Origin: Gaiellales bacterium
Lineage (GTDB): Bacteria; Actinomycetota; Thermoleophilia; BMS3ABIN01
Reading direction: 5' to 3'
Length of the DNA: 45,063 nt
Assembly (NCBI GenBank): GCA_003599855.1
Contig: QZKG01000077.1
Coordinates: 1 to 45,063, forward strand
Shown here: in pieces, positions 35,348 through 43,328 of the stretch
Numbering within the stretch: the first letter of the stretch is position 1
Layout: each line of letters begins with the position of its first letter
Made by a program: the position numbers and the translations under genes
The notes under the pieces: generated by a model
Seen by the model: only the letters and a program-made list of their open reading frames with translations
Told to the model about the DNA's origin: nothing
Databases searched by the model: none

Positions 35348-35923
35348 ATGAGCACGTATAGTCAAGCAGCGGGAGCCATGGCCATGGGATTCATGAGACG
35401 CAAGGACAGCCGGACAGCGGCTGTGGAGTTCGAGGATATCTACCGGCACAACCTGAGGCCGGTATACGCCTACGTCGCCTACCGCCTGTCGGACACGGGC
35501 GCAGCGGAAGACGTCACGGCCAGGGCCTTTGAGAAGGCATGGCGCGCGTTCGCCGGTTTCGACCCGGAGAGGGCCAGCGTCAGCTGCTGGCTTTTCACCA
35601 TCGCCAGGAACTGCGTCATCGATCACCTGCGCCTAGCCGGGCGCCATCAGGAAGCCCCGCTGGAAGAGGAGGACCTGGCGGATGCGGGGGCGACTCCGGA
35701 GCAGCAACTCGTGGACAGCGAAAGGAACGAGGCTCTGAGACGGGCCGTCCTTGCACTCGATGAGCGCGGCCGCGACGTAGTCGCGCTGAAATTCGGCGGC
35801 GGCATGTCGAACAGCGAGATCGCCGATTTGCTCTCCCTGACCCCCACGAACGTGAGCACCATCCTCTGCCGGTCTCTTGAAAAACTGAAAAACCAGCTCA
35901 AGGGCGGGATTGAAAATGACTGA
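35348..35923 (+). CDS. ECF-type RNA polymerase sigma factor
   Basis: This is a two-domain (sigma-2 and sigma-4) extracytoplasmic-function sigma factor of 191 residues. Region 2 reads FEDIYRHNLRPVYAYVAYRL, TARAFEKAW and CWLFTIARNCVIDHLR. Region 4 has the helix-turn-helix around MSNSEIADLLSLTPTNVSTI. ATG 35348 follows AGAGGCAGGCGACAG; the frame is open from 35321. Its last eight bases (ATGACTGA) contain the start of the DUF4349 gene, so sigma factor and membrane protein are translationally coupled, as for a sigma factor with its anti-sigma. Confidence 0.9.
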   Translation: MSTYSQAAGAMAMGFMRRKDSRTAAVEFEDIYRHNLRPVYAYVAYRLSDTGAAEDVTARAFEKAWRAFAGFDPERASVSCWLFTIARNCVIDHLRLAGRHQEAPLEEEDLADAGATPEQQLVDSERNEALRRAVLALDERGRDVVALKFGGGMSNSEIADLLSLTPTNVSTILCRSLEKLKNQLKGGIEND

Positions 35924-37151
35924 GATGAACGAACAGGAACTGAACAGATTGCTCGACATGATCGCCGCCGGCGAGGAGCCCGACGCCGGGGCCGTCACCG
36001 ATGAACGCATCGCCGCGCTGGTGGAACTGGCCATCAGCCTCAGGCGGGGCAGGCCGGAACCCTCCGAGGAATTCGTACGGGCGATGGACGAGAAGCTTGA
36101 GCGCGATGCGCAGGGAGGCGCTTCCAGGGTGCGGCAGGATCAGCCAGGGCGCGCATCGCTGCTGCCGGATTGGCTCTCTTGGCGTCGCGCAGCAGCCGTC
36201 GCCGCGGCGCTGGTCGTAGGTCTGGGGCTCTTAGGGATGACCCGCGCCATCATGAGCGGCGGTCCCCTGGACAGCAAGGAAGAGATAGCCGTCACCGACA
36301 CCGAGGGCCGCGGCGCCGCCCAGGAGAAGAACACGGCCGGGGAGCTTTACGGCACCGAGGAAATGGACAGCGCCGCCCCGGTCGACATGGACGCCGAGAG
36401 CGCTGGCCTCGCAGCCACGGAAGCCCTGCCAGGGGGACAGCTGTCGGCACCGGAGCTGCGCCGCGTCATCCAGTCGGCCGCGTACGAGATAGAAGTGCCC
36501 ACGGGCGATTTCCAGGACCGTTACGGCGAGGTCGCAGGCATCGCCGCCAGATACGGTGGCTACGTCGTCTCCTCGGACAGCAGCGTGAGCGGGCCCGATG
36601 ACGCACAGCTGAAGCAGGGTGTCATCACCATCCGCGTCGCGAACGTGGGCGACAATTTCACCCGGGCCCAGGAAGACATCGAAAGCCTGGGCACGGTGGT
36701 CGCCAGGCAGGTTTCGGGCGAGGACGTCACCCAGGAGTTCGTGGACCTGCAGAGCCGTCTGCGCAATGCAGAAGCGCAGCAAGCTTCACTGCTGACGCTC
36801 ATGCAGAAAGCGCAGACCATCGAGGAGATCCTGCAGGTGCAGGCCCGCCTGTACGAGGTGCAGATGGAGATCGAGCAGCTCAAGGGCAGCATCGAGTACA
36901 TGGAGTCGATGACCGACTACGCCTCGTTGACCGTGGAGGTCCGCGAAGAGGACGTCGAAAAACCCGAAGAAGAAGACGGCGCCGGCATCGAGTGGGGCTT
37001 TGTGGAAGCGATCAGGCACGCCGGCTGGCTGGCGGTACAGACGGTCAACTTCGTGATAATCGCCCTGGGAGTCCTGATCCCGGCGCTGGCCATCGCGGCG
37101 CTCGCGGCTCTGGCTGCATGGCGCCTGTACCGCTGGAGGCGCGGGAGCTAG
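35916..37151 (+). CDS. DUF4349 membrane protein with cytoplasmic N-terminal extension (candidate anti-sigma/sensor)
   Basis: Residues 1-90 are a helical, charged cytoplasmic region (MNEQELNRLLDMIAAGEEPD at the start), then a membrane span (about 91-113), an acidic linker and a DUF4349 domain (about 165-350) with a long coiled coil (FVDLQSRLRNAEAQQASL to IEQLKGSIEYMESM). A second span lies near the C-terminus (about 375-403) with a basic end. The coupling to the ECF gene and the N-terminal cytoplasmic segment fit an anti-sigma factor whose outside part senses the envelope. No HxxxCxxC zinc motif is seen, so this would be a non-ZAS type. A TTG at 35910 is an alternative start. Confidence 0.75.
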   Translation: MTEMNEQELNRLLDMIAAGEEPDAGAVTDERIAALVELAISLRRGRPEPSEEFVRAMDEKLERDAQGGASRVRQDQPGRASLLPDWLSWRRAAAVAAALVVGLGLLGMTRAIMSGGPLDSKEEIAVTDTEGRGAAQEKNTAGELYGTEEMDSAAPVDMDAESAGLAATEALPGGQLSAPELRRVIQSAAYEIEVPTGDFQDRYGEVAGIAARYGGYVVSSDSSVSGPDDAQLKQGVITIRVANVGDNFTRAQEDIESLGTVVARQVSGEDVTQEFVDLQSRLRNAEAQQASLLTLMQKAQTIEEILQVQARLYEVQMEIEQLKGSIEYMESMTDYASLTVEVREEDVEKPEEEDGAGIEWGFVEAIRHAGWLAVQTVNFVIIALGVLIPALAIAALAALAAWRLYRWRRGS

Positions 37152-37177
37152 TCCGCACCCAGGAAGCACCGGCAACC

Positions 37178-37202
37178 AAGGGGCGCTCCGGCGCCCCTTT
37201 TC
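37178..37202 (+). terminator. Intrinsic terminator of the ECF/DUF4349 operon
   Basis: AAGGGGCGC-TCCG-GCGCCCCTT followed by TTTCTC lies 27 bases after the DUF4349 stop. It sits against the convergent mnmA stop and may also serve mnmA on the other strand, where the T run is poorer. Confidence 0.8.
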
Positions 37203-38648
37203 TCAATGCCCGCCCGCAGTAGCTGCTATCACACCCCCGGCCAGCAGCAGTTCGCCTTCATAGAAAACTGCCGACTGGCCCGGCGCCACCCCCGCCACCG
37301 GTTCCTTTAGAAGAACGGTGGCCGCCTCCCCGCCCGCATGCAACGAACAATTCGCCGCGACCGGCAAGGCGTTGTAGCGGACCTGGACATGGCAATCCCT
37401 GACAGCCCCGGGTGGCACGAAGGTGTTTGCCTCCATGACTTCGAGCCGGTCTACATAAAGCCCCTCCCTGGGCCCGACCACCACGCGGTCCCGCTCCACG
37501 TCGGTGTCCAGGACGTATAGCGGCGCGGGCGCGCTGATGCCAAGCCCCTTGCGCTGCCCTATGGTGAAGTCGACGATGGATCCGTGCCTGCCCAGCACCG
37601 TTCCGGCGGCATCGACGATATCCCCGGGCCCTGGCAACACATCGGCACGGGACCGCAAAAAGCGGCGGTAGTCATCATCCGGGATGAAGCAGATCTCCTG
37701 GCTTTCGGGCCTCCGGCACGATGACAGCCCGGCGGCGGCTGCCATCTGGCGCGTTTCTCTCTTCAGCAGGCCGCCCAGCGGGAACTCAAATCCTGCCAGC
37801 AAGCCGGGGTCGATGCCCCACAGGACATAAGACTGGTCCTTGCCGCGGTCTCTGCCCCTGGCTATGAGGAGTCCCTCAGTGGCTTCATCGCTCTCCACGA
37901 TGCGGGCATAATGCCCGGTGACCACCCTGCCGGCGCCCAGACGAGCCGCCAGCCGGTCGAGCAGCGGGAAGCGGAACACGGCATTGCACCTGGTGCAGGG
38001 GTTGGGTGTGCGCCCCCGCAGGTACTCCTCCACAAAATGCCCCACCACGCTCTCCTCGAACTCGCTGGCGCAATCGATCGTCACGTGGGGAAGTCCGAGG
38101 CTGTGGCATATCCTGCGCGCTTCGATCACCGACTCAGGCGAGCAACAGCTCACTGCCCCTGCTTTCTGGTCGGGATCGCTCCAGAGGCGCATCGTGACGC
38201 CTGTCACCAGCCTGGCCGACCGTTTCGACAGGAGACAGGCGACCGAGCTGTCCACGCCGCCGCTCATGGCCACCAGCGCCGATCTGTCGCTGCGGCCGGC
38301 AGCCCGCGGGAAACGGTCGTTCCTGAGCGCGTCCTCAAAGGCGCGGTGAAGTGCATCGACCGCGAACAGGGCTGCCTTGTCCGGAGGACAGGCATGCCGG
38401 CCGCCGGGCCCTGCGGCTCCGGTGGCGACGGCCACCTCACTTTCAGTAACTGAGGCCGCCTCACGCCAGGTGGCGCCCCTGACCTTTTCAGCAAGCGAGC
38501 GCGCCGCCGCTTCCGCGGTGCTGGCCCCTTCAGCCCGGTACCGGACTTTGGCAACCCGCTCGTCTTCGAAGGCCACGGAGAGCTCGATCCTCGCCCCGCA
38601 ACCGGCCTCCCCCGCTATTCCCTTGCCGTCGTATCCGTTCTCATCCAT
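37203..38648 (-). CDS. mnmA: tRNA-specific 2-thiouridylase MnmA fused to an N-terminal IscU/NifU-like domain
   Basis: MnmA adds sulfur to U34 of tRNA-Lys, -Glu and -Gln. From about residue 118 the protein is a complete MnmA: ATP loop AMSGGVDSS (127-135), NPCTRCNAVFRF, VTGHYAR, GKDQSYVLW, and the second active-site Cys in RPESQEICFIP. Before it lies a domain of about 115 residues that matches Fe-S scaffold proteins (IscU/SufU/NifU-N): AGEAGCGARIELSV with Cys17, a GASTAEAAARSLAEKVRG helix and RHACPPDK with Cys87 before a final helix. The middle scaffold cysteine (GC in IscU) is Ala42. ATG 38648 is chosen because the open frame further up crosses a terminator and a neighbouring gene. Its ribosome binding site is weak. 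Confidence 0.85.
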   Translation of the reverse strand: MDENGYDGKGIAGEAGCGARIELSVAFEDERVAKVRYRAEGASTAEAAARSLAEKVRGATWREAASVTESEVAVATGAAGPGGRHACPPDKAALFAVDALHRAFEDALRNDRFPRAAGRSDRSALVAMSGGVDSSVACLLSKRSARLVTGVTMRLWSDPDQKAGAVSCCSPESVIEARRICHSLGLPHVTIDCASEFEESVVGHFVEEYLRGRTPNPCTRCNAVFRFPLLDRLAARLGAGRVVTGHYARIVESDEATEGLLIARGRDRGKDQSYVLWGIDPGLLAGFEFPLGGLLKRETRQMAAAAGLSSCRRPESQEICFIPDDDYRRFLRSRADVLPGPGDIVDAAGTVLGRHGSIVDFTIGQRKGLGISAPAPLYVLDTDVERDRVVVGPREGLYVDRLEVMEANTFVPPGAVRDCHVQVRYNALPVAANCSLHAGGEAATVLLKEPVAGVAPGQSAVFYEGELLLAGGVIAATAGGH

Positions 38649-38756
38649 GCCGTATCCATACTCTGCGAAAAGCAGATCGTCTCTGCCAGTTGCCTCACCC
38701 TCTTCGATAAACAGTCTGGCACAGCGGCGTGACCGATGCCACAGCCGGACTACAAT

Positions 38757-38783
38757 AAAAAAAGCGCGCCCGGAGGCGCGCCT
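38757..38783 (-). terminator. Intrinsic terminator of the thioredoxin-like lipoprotein gene
   Basis: On the minus strand GGCGCGCC-TCC-GGGCGCGC is followed by seven T. It lies about 25 bases after the lipoprotein stop and separates that gene from mnmA. Confidence 0.9.
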
Positions 38784-38808
38784 TAAGATAAAACTCGGTG
38801 ACCGTCCG

Positions 38809-39342
38809 TCAATCAGCCCTGGACTCCAGCGCCTCCTGGATGCCCTGCTCGATGGTCTTCTCATCCGCGTACCCGGTCCAGGCCCGCTGCACGACACCCA
38901 GCCGGTTGATCACAACCACAGTCGGGGTGGTGTTAACCTTGAGCAGCGTCGCCAGGTCCTTGTAGCTCTGGGCGTCCGAGTACAGGTAGCTGAGGAACTC
39001 CACCTGGCCCCGGTACTTGCCCTGCAGTGTCATGACAGATGACCTTACCTGGCTGTCGTCGTAAGGCGCGGGCATGTAAAAGGTAACCACCACGGGCCGT
39101 TTGTCCTCGATCGCCTGGGTGAAATCCCCGGGGCTGTCCTTGGTGGGCGCTACCGCCTGGCCGATCAGGCTCTCAGGCATGTCAGACGGCACGGCGCTGG
39201 CGGTTGCCGCGCTGTTGTTGGTCTTGGCCTTCTTCGGTGGAGGAGCGTTGTCCTCTTCATCTCCCCCGCCGCAACCCGCAAACAAAAAAACCGCGAGCGC
39301 CATCACGAGCGCTGCGGCAATCAGTTTGAAGGGCTTGTTCAT
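38809..39342 (-). CDS. Thioredoxin-fold lipoprotein lacking the CXXC motif
   Basis: This 177-residue exported lipoprotein has a signal peptide (LIAAALVMALAVFLFAGC) with lipobox FAGC and Cys24, then a low-complexity linker (PPPKKAKTNNSAATASA). The mature domain follows the thioredoxin fold: RPVVVTFYMPA, GQVEFLSYLYSDAQ, the cis-proline region VNTTPTVVVINRLG and GYADEKTIEQGI. Where a WCxxC redox site belongs, it reads YMPAPYDDSQ, so it should not catalyse disulfide exchange. ATG 39342 follows AAAGGGATGGT. The structured RNA gene ends only 21 bases upstream, so both may share a transcript. Confidence 0.78.
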   Translation of the reverse strand: MNKPFKLIAAALVMALAVFLFAGCGGGDEEDNAPPPKKAKTNNSAATASAVPSDMPESLIGQAVAPTKDSPGDFTQAIEDKRPVVVTFYMPAPYDDSQVRSSVMTLQGKYRGQVEFLSYLYSDAQSYKDLATLLKVNTTPTVVVINRLGVVQRAWTGYADEKTIEQGIQEALESRAD

Positions 39343-39363
39343 ACCATCCCTTTCCGCATAATA

Positions 39364-39517
39364 AAGCTCCACCTTGCCGTGTTTGTCTATTTATTGAACC
39401 TGCTCCAGCAGGTGGGCGCCGGTCCCTCAGCTACCCTTGGACAGCTGAGGAAACATAAGCTCCCTTACATAATGTGTTGGCTCAATAAAGTCACAAATCA
39501 CTAACAAGGTCGAGCTT
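39364..39517 (-). ncRNA. ssrS: Structured RNA with 6S RNA (SsrS) architecture
   Basis: This 154-nt region has its own promoter and pairs end to end. The 5' end AAGCTCGACCTTG pairs with the 3' end CAAGGTGGAGCTT (12 of 13). Inside, GTGATTTGT pairs with ACAAACAC (one bulge) and TTTATTGA with TCAATAAA (8 of 8). A central open part follows, with a small hairpin ACCTGC-TGGA-GCAGGT on its 3' strand, and an apical stem CCTCAGCT/AGCTGAGG. A closing rod, a central bubble with a 3' hairpin and a terminal stem-loop define 6S RNA, which mimics an open promoter to hold housekeeping RNA polymerase. It lies downstream of aspS, where B. subtilis 6S-1 RNA (aspS-yrvM gap) also lies. Assigned by eye; no covariance search was run. 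Confidence 0.72.
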
Positions 39518-39523
39518 GGGTTT

Positions 39524-39552
39524 ATACTAACATACGGGTTCTTCTTCGGCAA
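39524..39552 (-). promoter_or_regulatory. Sigma-70 promoter of the 6S-like RNA
   Basis: On the minus strand TTGCCG (39552-39547), a 17-base spacer and TAGTAT (39529-39524) would start transcription about seven bases later, at 39517. That is exactly the first base of the closing stem of the structured RNA. Confidence 0.7.
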
Positions 39553-39639
39553 TAGGCAAAAAAACCCTTTTATCGCCGTTTATATAACCTTCGGCCGTCC
39601 GCCGCCATTGTTGACGCACCCGGGCTGCCAGCCACCGGT

Positions 39640-41391
39640 TCAGGGCTGCTGACGCAGCTTGAGTTCTTTCAGCTGGGCCGGCTCCACATCAGCGGGCGCG
39701 CCCGTCAGGGGACAGCCGCCGCTCTGGGTCTTGGGGAAGGCGATGACATCCCTGATGGTATCAAGGCCCGCCATCAGCATCACGAGGCGGTCGAGGCCGA
39801 AGGCCAGGCCGCCATGGGGCGGCGCCCCGTACTTGAGCGCTTCCAGCAGGAAGCCGAAATCCGACTCCATCTTGTGATCAGCGTGGCCCAACGCCGAGAG
39901 TATCCTGCGCTGCAGCTCCGGCTTGTGGATGCGCAGGCCGCCGCTGGCTATCTCCACGCCGTTGAGAACCAGGTCGTAAAGGCTGCCACGGACGGCCAGG
40001 GGGTCGCTCTCGATAAGATCCACGGTCTCGCTGGTGGGCAGCGTGAAGGGGTGGTGCTCGGCGATGATCCTGCCGGTCTCGTCGTCCAGCTTGAACAGCG
40101 GGAAGTCCGTGACCCAGAGGAAACTCCAGCCGTCCCTTACCAGGTCCAGGTCCCTCGCCAGCCTGTTCCTCAGCGCACCCAGCACGTCTACAGCCGTTCC
40201 TTCCAGGTCGGCCACGAAGAAGACGATGTCTCCCTCCTGGGCGCCGGTTCTCTCCAGCACGGCGGCGGTCTCATCCGGCGCGAAGAATTTGGCGATGGGC
40301 GAGGTGATCTGCATCCCCTCCCTGATCACCAGGTATGCCAGCCCCTTGGCGCCGTGGGATACAGCGAAGTCCGTCAGCTCGTCTATCTCACGGCGCGACA
40401 TTGATGCGGCGCCGGGGGCGCGCATGGCCCGGATCACCCCGCCGTCGTCCAGCACGCGCGAGAAAACTGCGAAACCGGTGCCCCTGAACACGCCGGAAAG
40501 ATCGACCACTTCCAGGTCGAAGCGCAGATCGGGCTTGTCGCTGGCATATCTCAGGATCGCCTCGTCATGGGTCAGGCGGGGGAACGGACGGTCGATGGTC
40601 ACCCCAAGAACCGCTTCGTACAGCCGCTCTACCAGATCCTCCAGCAGGGCCATGATACCGGCGGCGTCCATGAACGACATCTCCAGGTCCACCTGGGTAT
40701 GCTCGGGCTGGCGGTCGGCGCGCAGATCCTCGTCGCGGAACGCGTGGGCGAACTGGTAGTAGCGGTCGATGCCGCCCACCATCAGCAGCTGCTTGAAGAG
40801 TTGCGGCGACTGGGGCAGCGCGTAGAACTTCCGGGGCTGCAGGCGCGACGGCACCAGGAAATCGCGGGCGCCTTCGGGGGTGCTCTTGGTCAGCACCGGG
40901 GTCTCTACCTCGATGAAGCGGTTCGCGTCCAGGTATGACCTCAGTTCGCGCGTGACGGTGTGGCGCAGCTTCAGGTTGGCAAGCATGTCCTCCCGGCGCA
41001 GGTCGATGTAGCGGTACCTGAGCCTCAGGTTCTCGTCCACCGCAGCGCGCTCCTCCACGCTGAAGGGCGGCGTCTCGGCGCGATTGAGCACCTCGACGCC
41101 GGTCACGTTCACCTCGACCTCGCCAGTGCCCAGGTCGCTGTTCACCGTCTCCTCGGGACGCGCTGCGACCACGCCCTGCACCTCGACTACATCCTCAGGC
41201 CGCAGCGTATGTCCTGTCTCGTGCGCCTCGCCCGACCGCTCAGGGTCGAAAGCTATCTGCACCAGGCCGCTGACGTCCCTCAGGTCTATGAATATCAGAC
41301 CGCCATGGTCGCGCCTCCGGTGCACCCATCCGGACAACGTCACCTCTTTGCCCGCGTCATCTATCCTCAAGGTACCGCAATAAGTTCTCAT
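39640..41391 (-). CDS. aspS: Aspartyl-tRNA synthetase (bacterial type)
   Basis: This class II synthetase for tRNA-Asp has 583 residues. The N-terminal OB fold (VTLSGWVHRRRDHGGLIFID) binds the anticodon. The catalytic core has RYRYIDLRR, PEGARDFLVPSR, ALPQSPQLFKQLLM and FRDEDLRADRQPEHTQVD. A GAD insertion domain (about 295-410) marks the bacterial form, and GLAFGLDRLVMLM is motif 3. It starts nine bases after hisS, giving the widespread hisS-aspS pair. Downstream lies the 6S-like RNA with its own promoter, with no strong terminator between. Confidence 0.96.
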   Translation of the reverse strand: MRTYCGTLRIDDAGKEVTLSGWVHRRRDHGGLIFIDLRDVSGLVQIAFDPERSGEAHETGHTLRPEDVVEVQGVVAARPEETVNSDLGTGEVEVNVTGVEVLNRAETPPFSVEERAAVDENLRLRYRYIDLRREDMLANLKLRHTVTRELRSYLDANRFIEVETPVLTKSTPEGARDFLVPSRLQPRKFYALPQSPQLFKQLLMVGGIDRYYQFAHAFRDEDLRADRQPEHTQVDLEMSFMDAAGIMALLEDLVERLYEAVLGVTIDRPFPRLTHDEAILRYASDKPDLRFDLEVVDLSGVFRGTGFAVFSRVLDDGGVIRAMRAPGAASMSRREIDELTDFAVSHGAKGLAYLVIREGMQITSPIAKFFAPDETAAVLERTGAQEGDIVFFVADLEGTAVDVLGALRNRLARDLDLVRDGWSFLWVTDFPLFKLDDETGRIIAEHHPFTLPTSETVDLIESDPLAVRGSLYDLVLNGVEIASGGLRIHKPELQRRILSALGHADHKMESDFGFLLEALKYGAPPHGGLAFGLDRLVMLMAGLDTIRDVIAFPKTQSGGCPLTGAPADVEPAQLKELKLRQQP

Positions 41392-41400
41392 ATGCCGCTC

Positions 41401-42693
41401 TTACCTGCTCCCTTTCTGCCCGTCCGCGCCGTCCTGGGTCAGGCGCAGAACGATCTCATCTTCCAGGCGGGCGAGCGGAACCTGCTCCTGCCGCCCGCTC
41501 CCCATGTCCTTGACCGCCGCCTTTCCGGCAGCTATCTCCTCTTCACCGATGATGACCGTAAAAGCCGCGCCCAGGCGGTCGGCCTGCTTCATCTGTCCCT
41601 TCATCTTCCTTCCGGCGTAATCCATGTCCACCGAGAGGCCTTCCTGCCGCAACCGGTGCACAAGTGGCACGACCAGTTCCCTCGCCTCCGGGCCCATGGT
41701 GACGAGAAAGACGCCGATTCCAACCTCGGGTACGCTGATTCCTTCCGATTCGAGCGCCAGCACGATGCGCTCCAGCCCGGTGCCGAACCCGACCGCCGGC
41801 GTGGCGGCGCCGCCAAGCTCCTCCACCAGGCGGTCATAGCGCCCGCCGCCGCCGATGCCCTTCTGCGCTCCCAGCCGGGCGCACTCGAACTCGAAAGTGG
41901 TCTTAGTATAATAATCGAAACCGCGCACGAGGGTACCATCGACCCGGTAGCTTCGGCCCAGGCTGTCAAGGTATCCCCGCAAGGCGCTGAAATCATCCTG
42001 GCAGGACTGGCACAGGGAATCCACCAGCAGCGGCGCGCGCTCCAGCTCTGCCACGCACTGCTCGACCTTGCAATCGAAGACCCTGAGCGGGTTCAGCCGG
42101 GCTCGCTCCAGGCAGTCGGGGCAAAAGGCTCCCGCCCTCTCGTCGAGGAACGAACTGAGCTCCTTCTGGAACGGCTCCCGGCAGGCAGGGCAGCCCATGC
42201 TGCCCAGGCGCAGCTCCACGCCCGGCACCTCCAGGGCCTCATAGAGGTCAGAGAGCATCATTATCATCTCGGCGTCCAGCGAGGGATCGCCGGAACCGAT
42301 CGCCTCGGCCCCCAGCTGGTAGTGCTCCCGGAATCGCCCCGCCTGGGGGTTCTCGAAACGATACATCCGCTCGGCGTACCAGAGTTTCACCGGCTGGGGC
42401 AGCTTGTGCATGCCATGCTGGATATAGGCCCGCACCACCGGGGCGGTCCCTTCGGGTTTGAGCGTCAGGCTGCGGCCCCCCTTGTCCTCGAAGGTATACA
42501 TCTCCTTGCGGACGATGTCAGAGGAAGACCCCACGCCCCTCTCGAAAAGGCCGGTGTCCTCGAAGGCAGGGGTCCCGATCCTTTGGTAGCCCGCTGATGA
42601 GAATATGGCGGCAGCCGTGGTCCGCACCAGCTCCCTGAGGGGCTGGTCAGCCGGCAAGACGTCGTATGTACCCTTGGGGCCTCTCACCTTCAC
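41401..42693 (-). CDS. hisS: Histidyl-tRNA synthetase
   Basis: This class II synthetase for tRNA-His has 430 residues. It shows PKGTYDVLP, motif 2 YAERMYRFENPQAGRFREHYQ, LVRGFDYYTKTTFEF and GGGGRYDRLVEELGG, then the anticodon-binding domain. The insertion domain carries several Cys pairs (CPAC, CPDC, CQSC) and NPLRVFDCK, as in many Gram-positive and actinobacterial enzymes. GTG 42693 overlaps the stop of the upstream hydrolase gene (GTGA). Confidence 0.95.
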   Translation of the reverse strand: MKVRGPKGTYDVLPADQPLRELVRTTAAAIFSSAGYQRIGTPAFEDTGLFERGVGSSSDIVRKEMYTFEDKGGRSLTLKPEGTAPVVRAYIQHGMHKLPQPVKLWYAERMYRFENPQAGRFREHYQLGAEAIGSGDPSLDAEMIMMLSDLYEALEVPGVELRLGSMGCPACREPFQKELSSFLDERAGAFCPDCLERARLNPLRVFDCKVEQCVAELERAPLLVDSLCQSCQDDFSALRGYLDSLGRSYRVDGTLVRGFDYYTKTTFEFECARLGAQKGIGGGGRYDRLVEELGGAATPAVGFGTGLERIVLALESEGISVPEVGIGVFLVTMGPEARELVVPLVHRLRQEGLSVDMDYAGRKMKGQMKQADRLGAAFTVIIGEEEIAAGKAAVKDMGSGRQEQVPLARLEDEIVLRLTQDGADGQKGSR

Positions 42694-43328
42694 CAGCCCA
42701 GGTCGGCAAGGAACGGGTTGCCCTGCTTCTCGCCGCCGATGGTAGTGGCGTTACCGTGACCGGGATAGACGATGGTGTCATCGGGGAACCTCATCATGAG
42801 CTTCTTGACGGACGCAGCCAGCTCCTCGAAGGAGCCCCCGGGGAGGTCGGTCCTCCCCACCGAGCCGCTGAAGAGCAGGTCGCCGCAGAACAGCCCGCCG
42901 TAGGCATGGTAGGTGAGCGACCCGGGCGTATGGCCCGGCGTCGCGATCACTTCGACGCTCACCGGGCCGAAATCCAGTTTCTCCCCACCCGCGAGGACCA
43001 CCCCGACATCCGCCGCGTCGAACTCCGGCATCCCCGGGAAGAGGACATAGCTGTCGGGGTCGGACAGGACCGCCCTCGCCTCGGCGCTGCCGTGGATTGC
43101 GGCGCCTGTGGCAGACGCCACTTCAGCCGCCGCCCCGAGGTGATCGGAATGCCCGTGGGTCAAAAGGATGGCTGCCACCCTGATGCCGTTGCGGCTGATG
43201 ACTTCGTTGATGATCATGCCGTCCTCACCAGGGTCTATCACGATGCCTTCCCGAGACTCATCATCGTAAATCGTGTAGCAGTTGCCCTGCAGCGGCCCCA
43301 CCGGACTGGTTATCAGTCCCAAACCCAT
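42690..43328 (-). CDS. Metallo-beta-lactamase-fold hydrolase (glyoxalase II-like)
   Basis: This 212-residue cytoplasmic hydrolase of the glyoxalase II/YcbL type has two metal sites made by THGHSDHLG, TPGHTPGSL, FCGDLLFSGSVGRTD and YPGHG. Substrate is probably a thioester such as an acylated thiol, but this is family-based inference. It is coupled to hisS by a 4-base overlap, a neighbourhood seen in many bacteria. ATG 43328 follows GGGAGATGCTGA. Confidence 0.88.
   Translation of the reverse strand: MGLGLITSPVGPLQGNCYTIYDDESREGIVIDPGEDGMIINEVISRNGIRVAAILLTHGHSDHLGAAAEVASATGAAIHGSAEARAVLSDPDSYVLFPGMPEFDAADVGVVLAGGEKLDFGPVSVEVIATPGHTPGSLTYHAYGGLFCGDLLFSGSVGRTDLPGGSFEELAASVKKLMMRFPDDTIVYPGHGNATTIGGEKQGNPFLADLGW

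Noticed and set aside
38649..38897. Long N-terminal extension of the MnmA fusion frame
   Set aside because: It would cross a strong terminator and the coding end of the upstream lipoprotein gene and is basic, unfolded-looking sequence; the ATG at 38648 begins the scaffold-like domain.
40960..42597. 545-codon open frame opposite hisS/aspS
   Set aside because: It spans two well-supported genes on the other strand and has no domain of its own.
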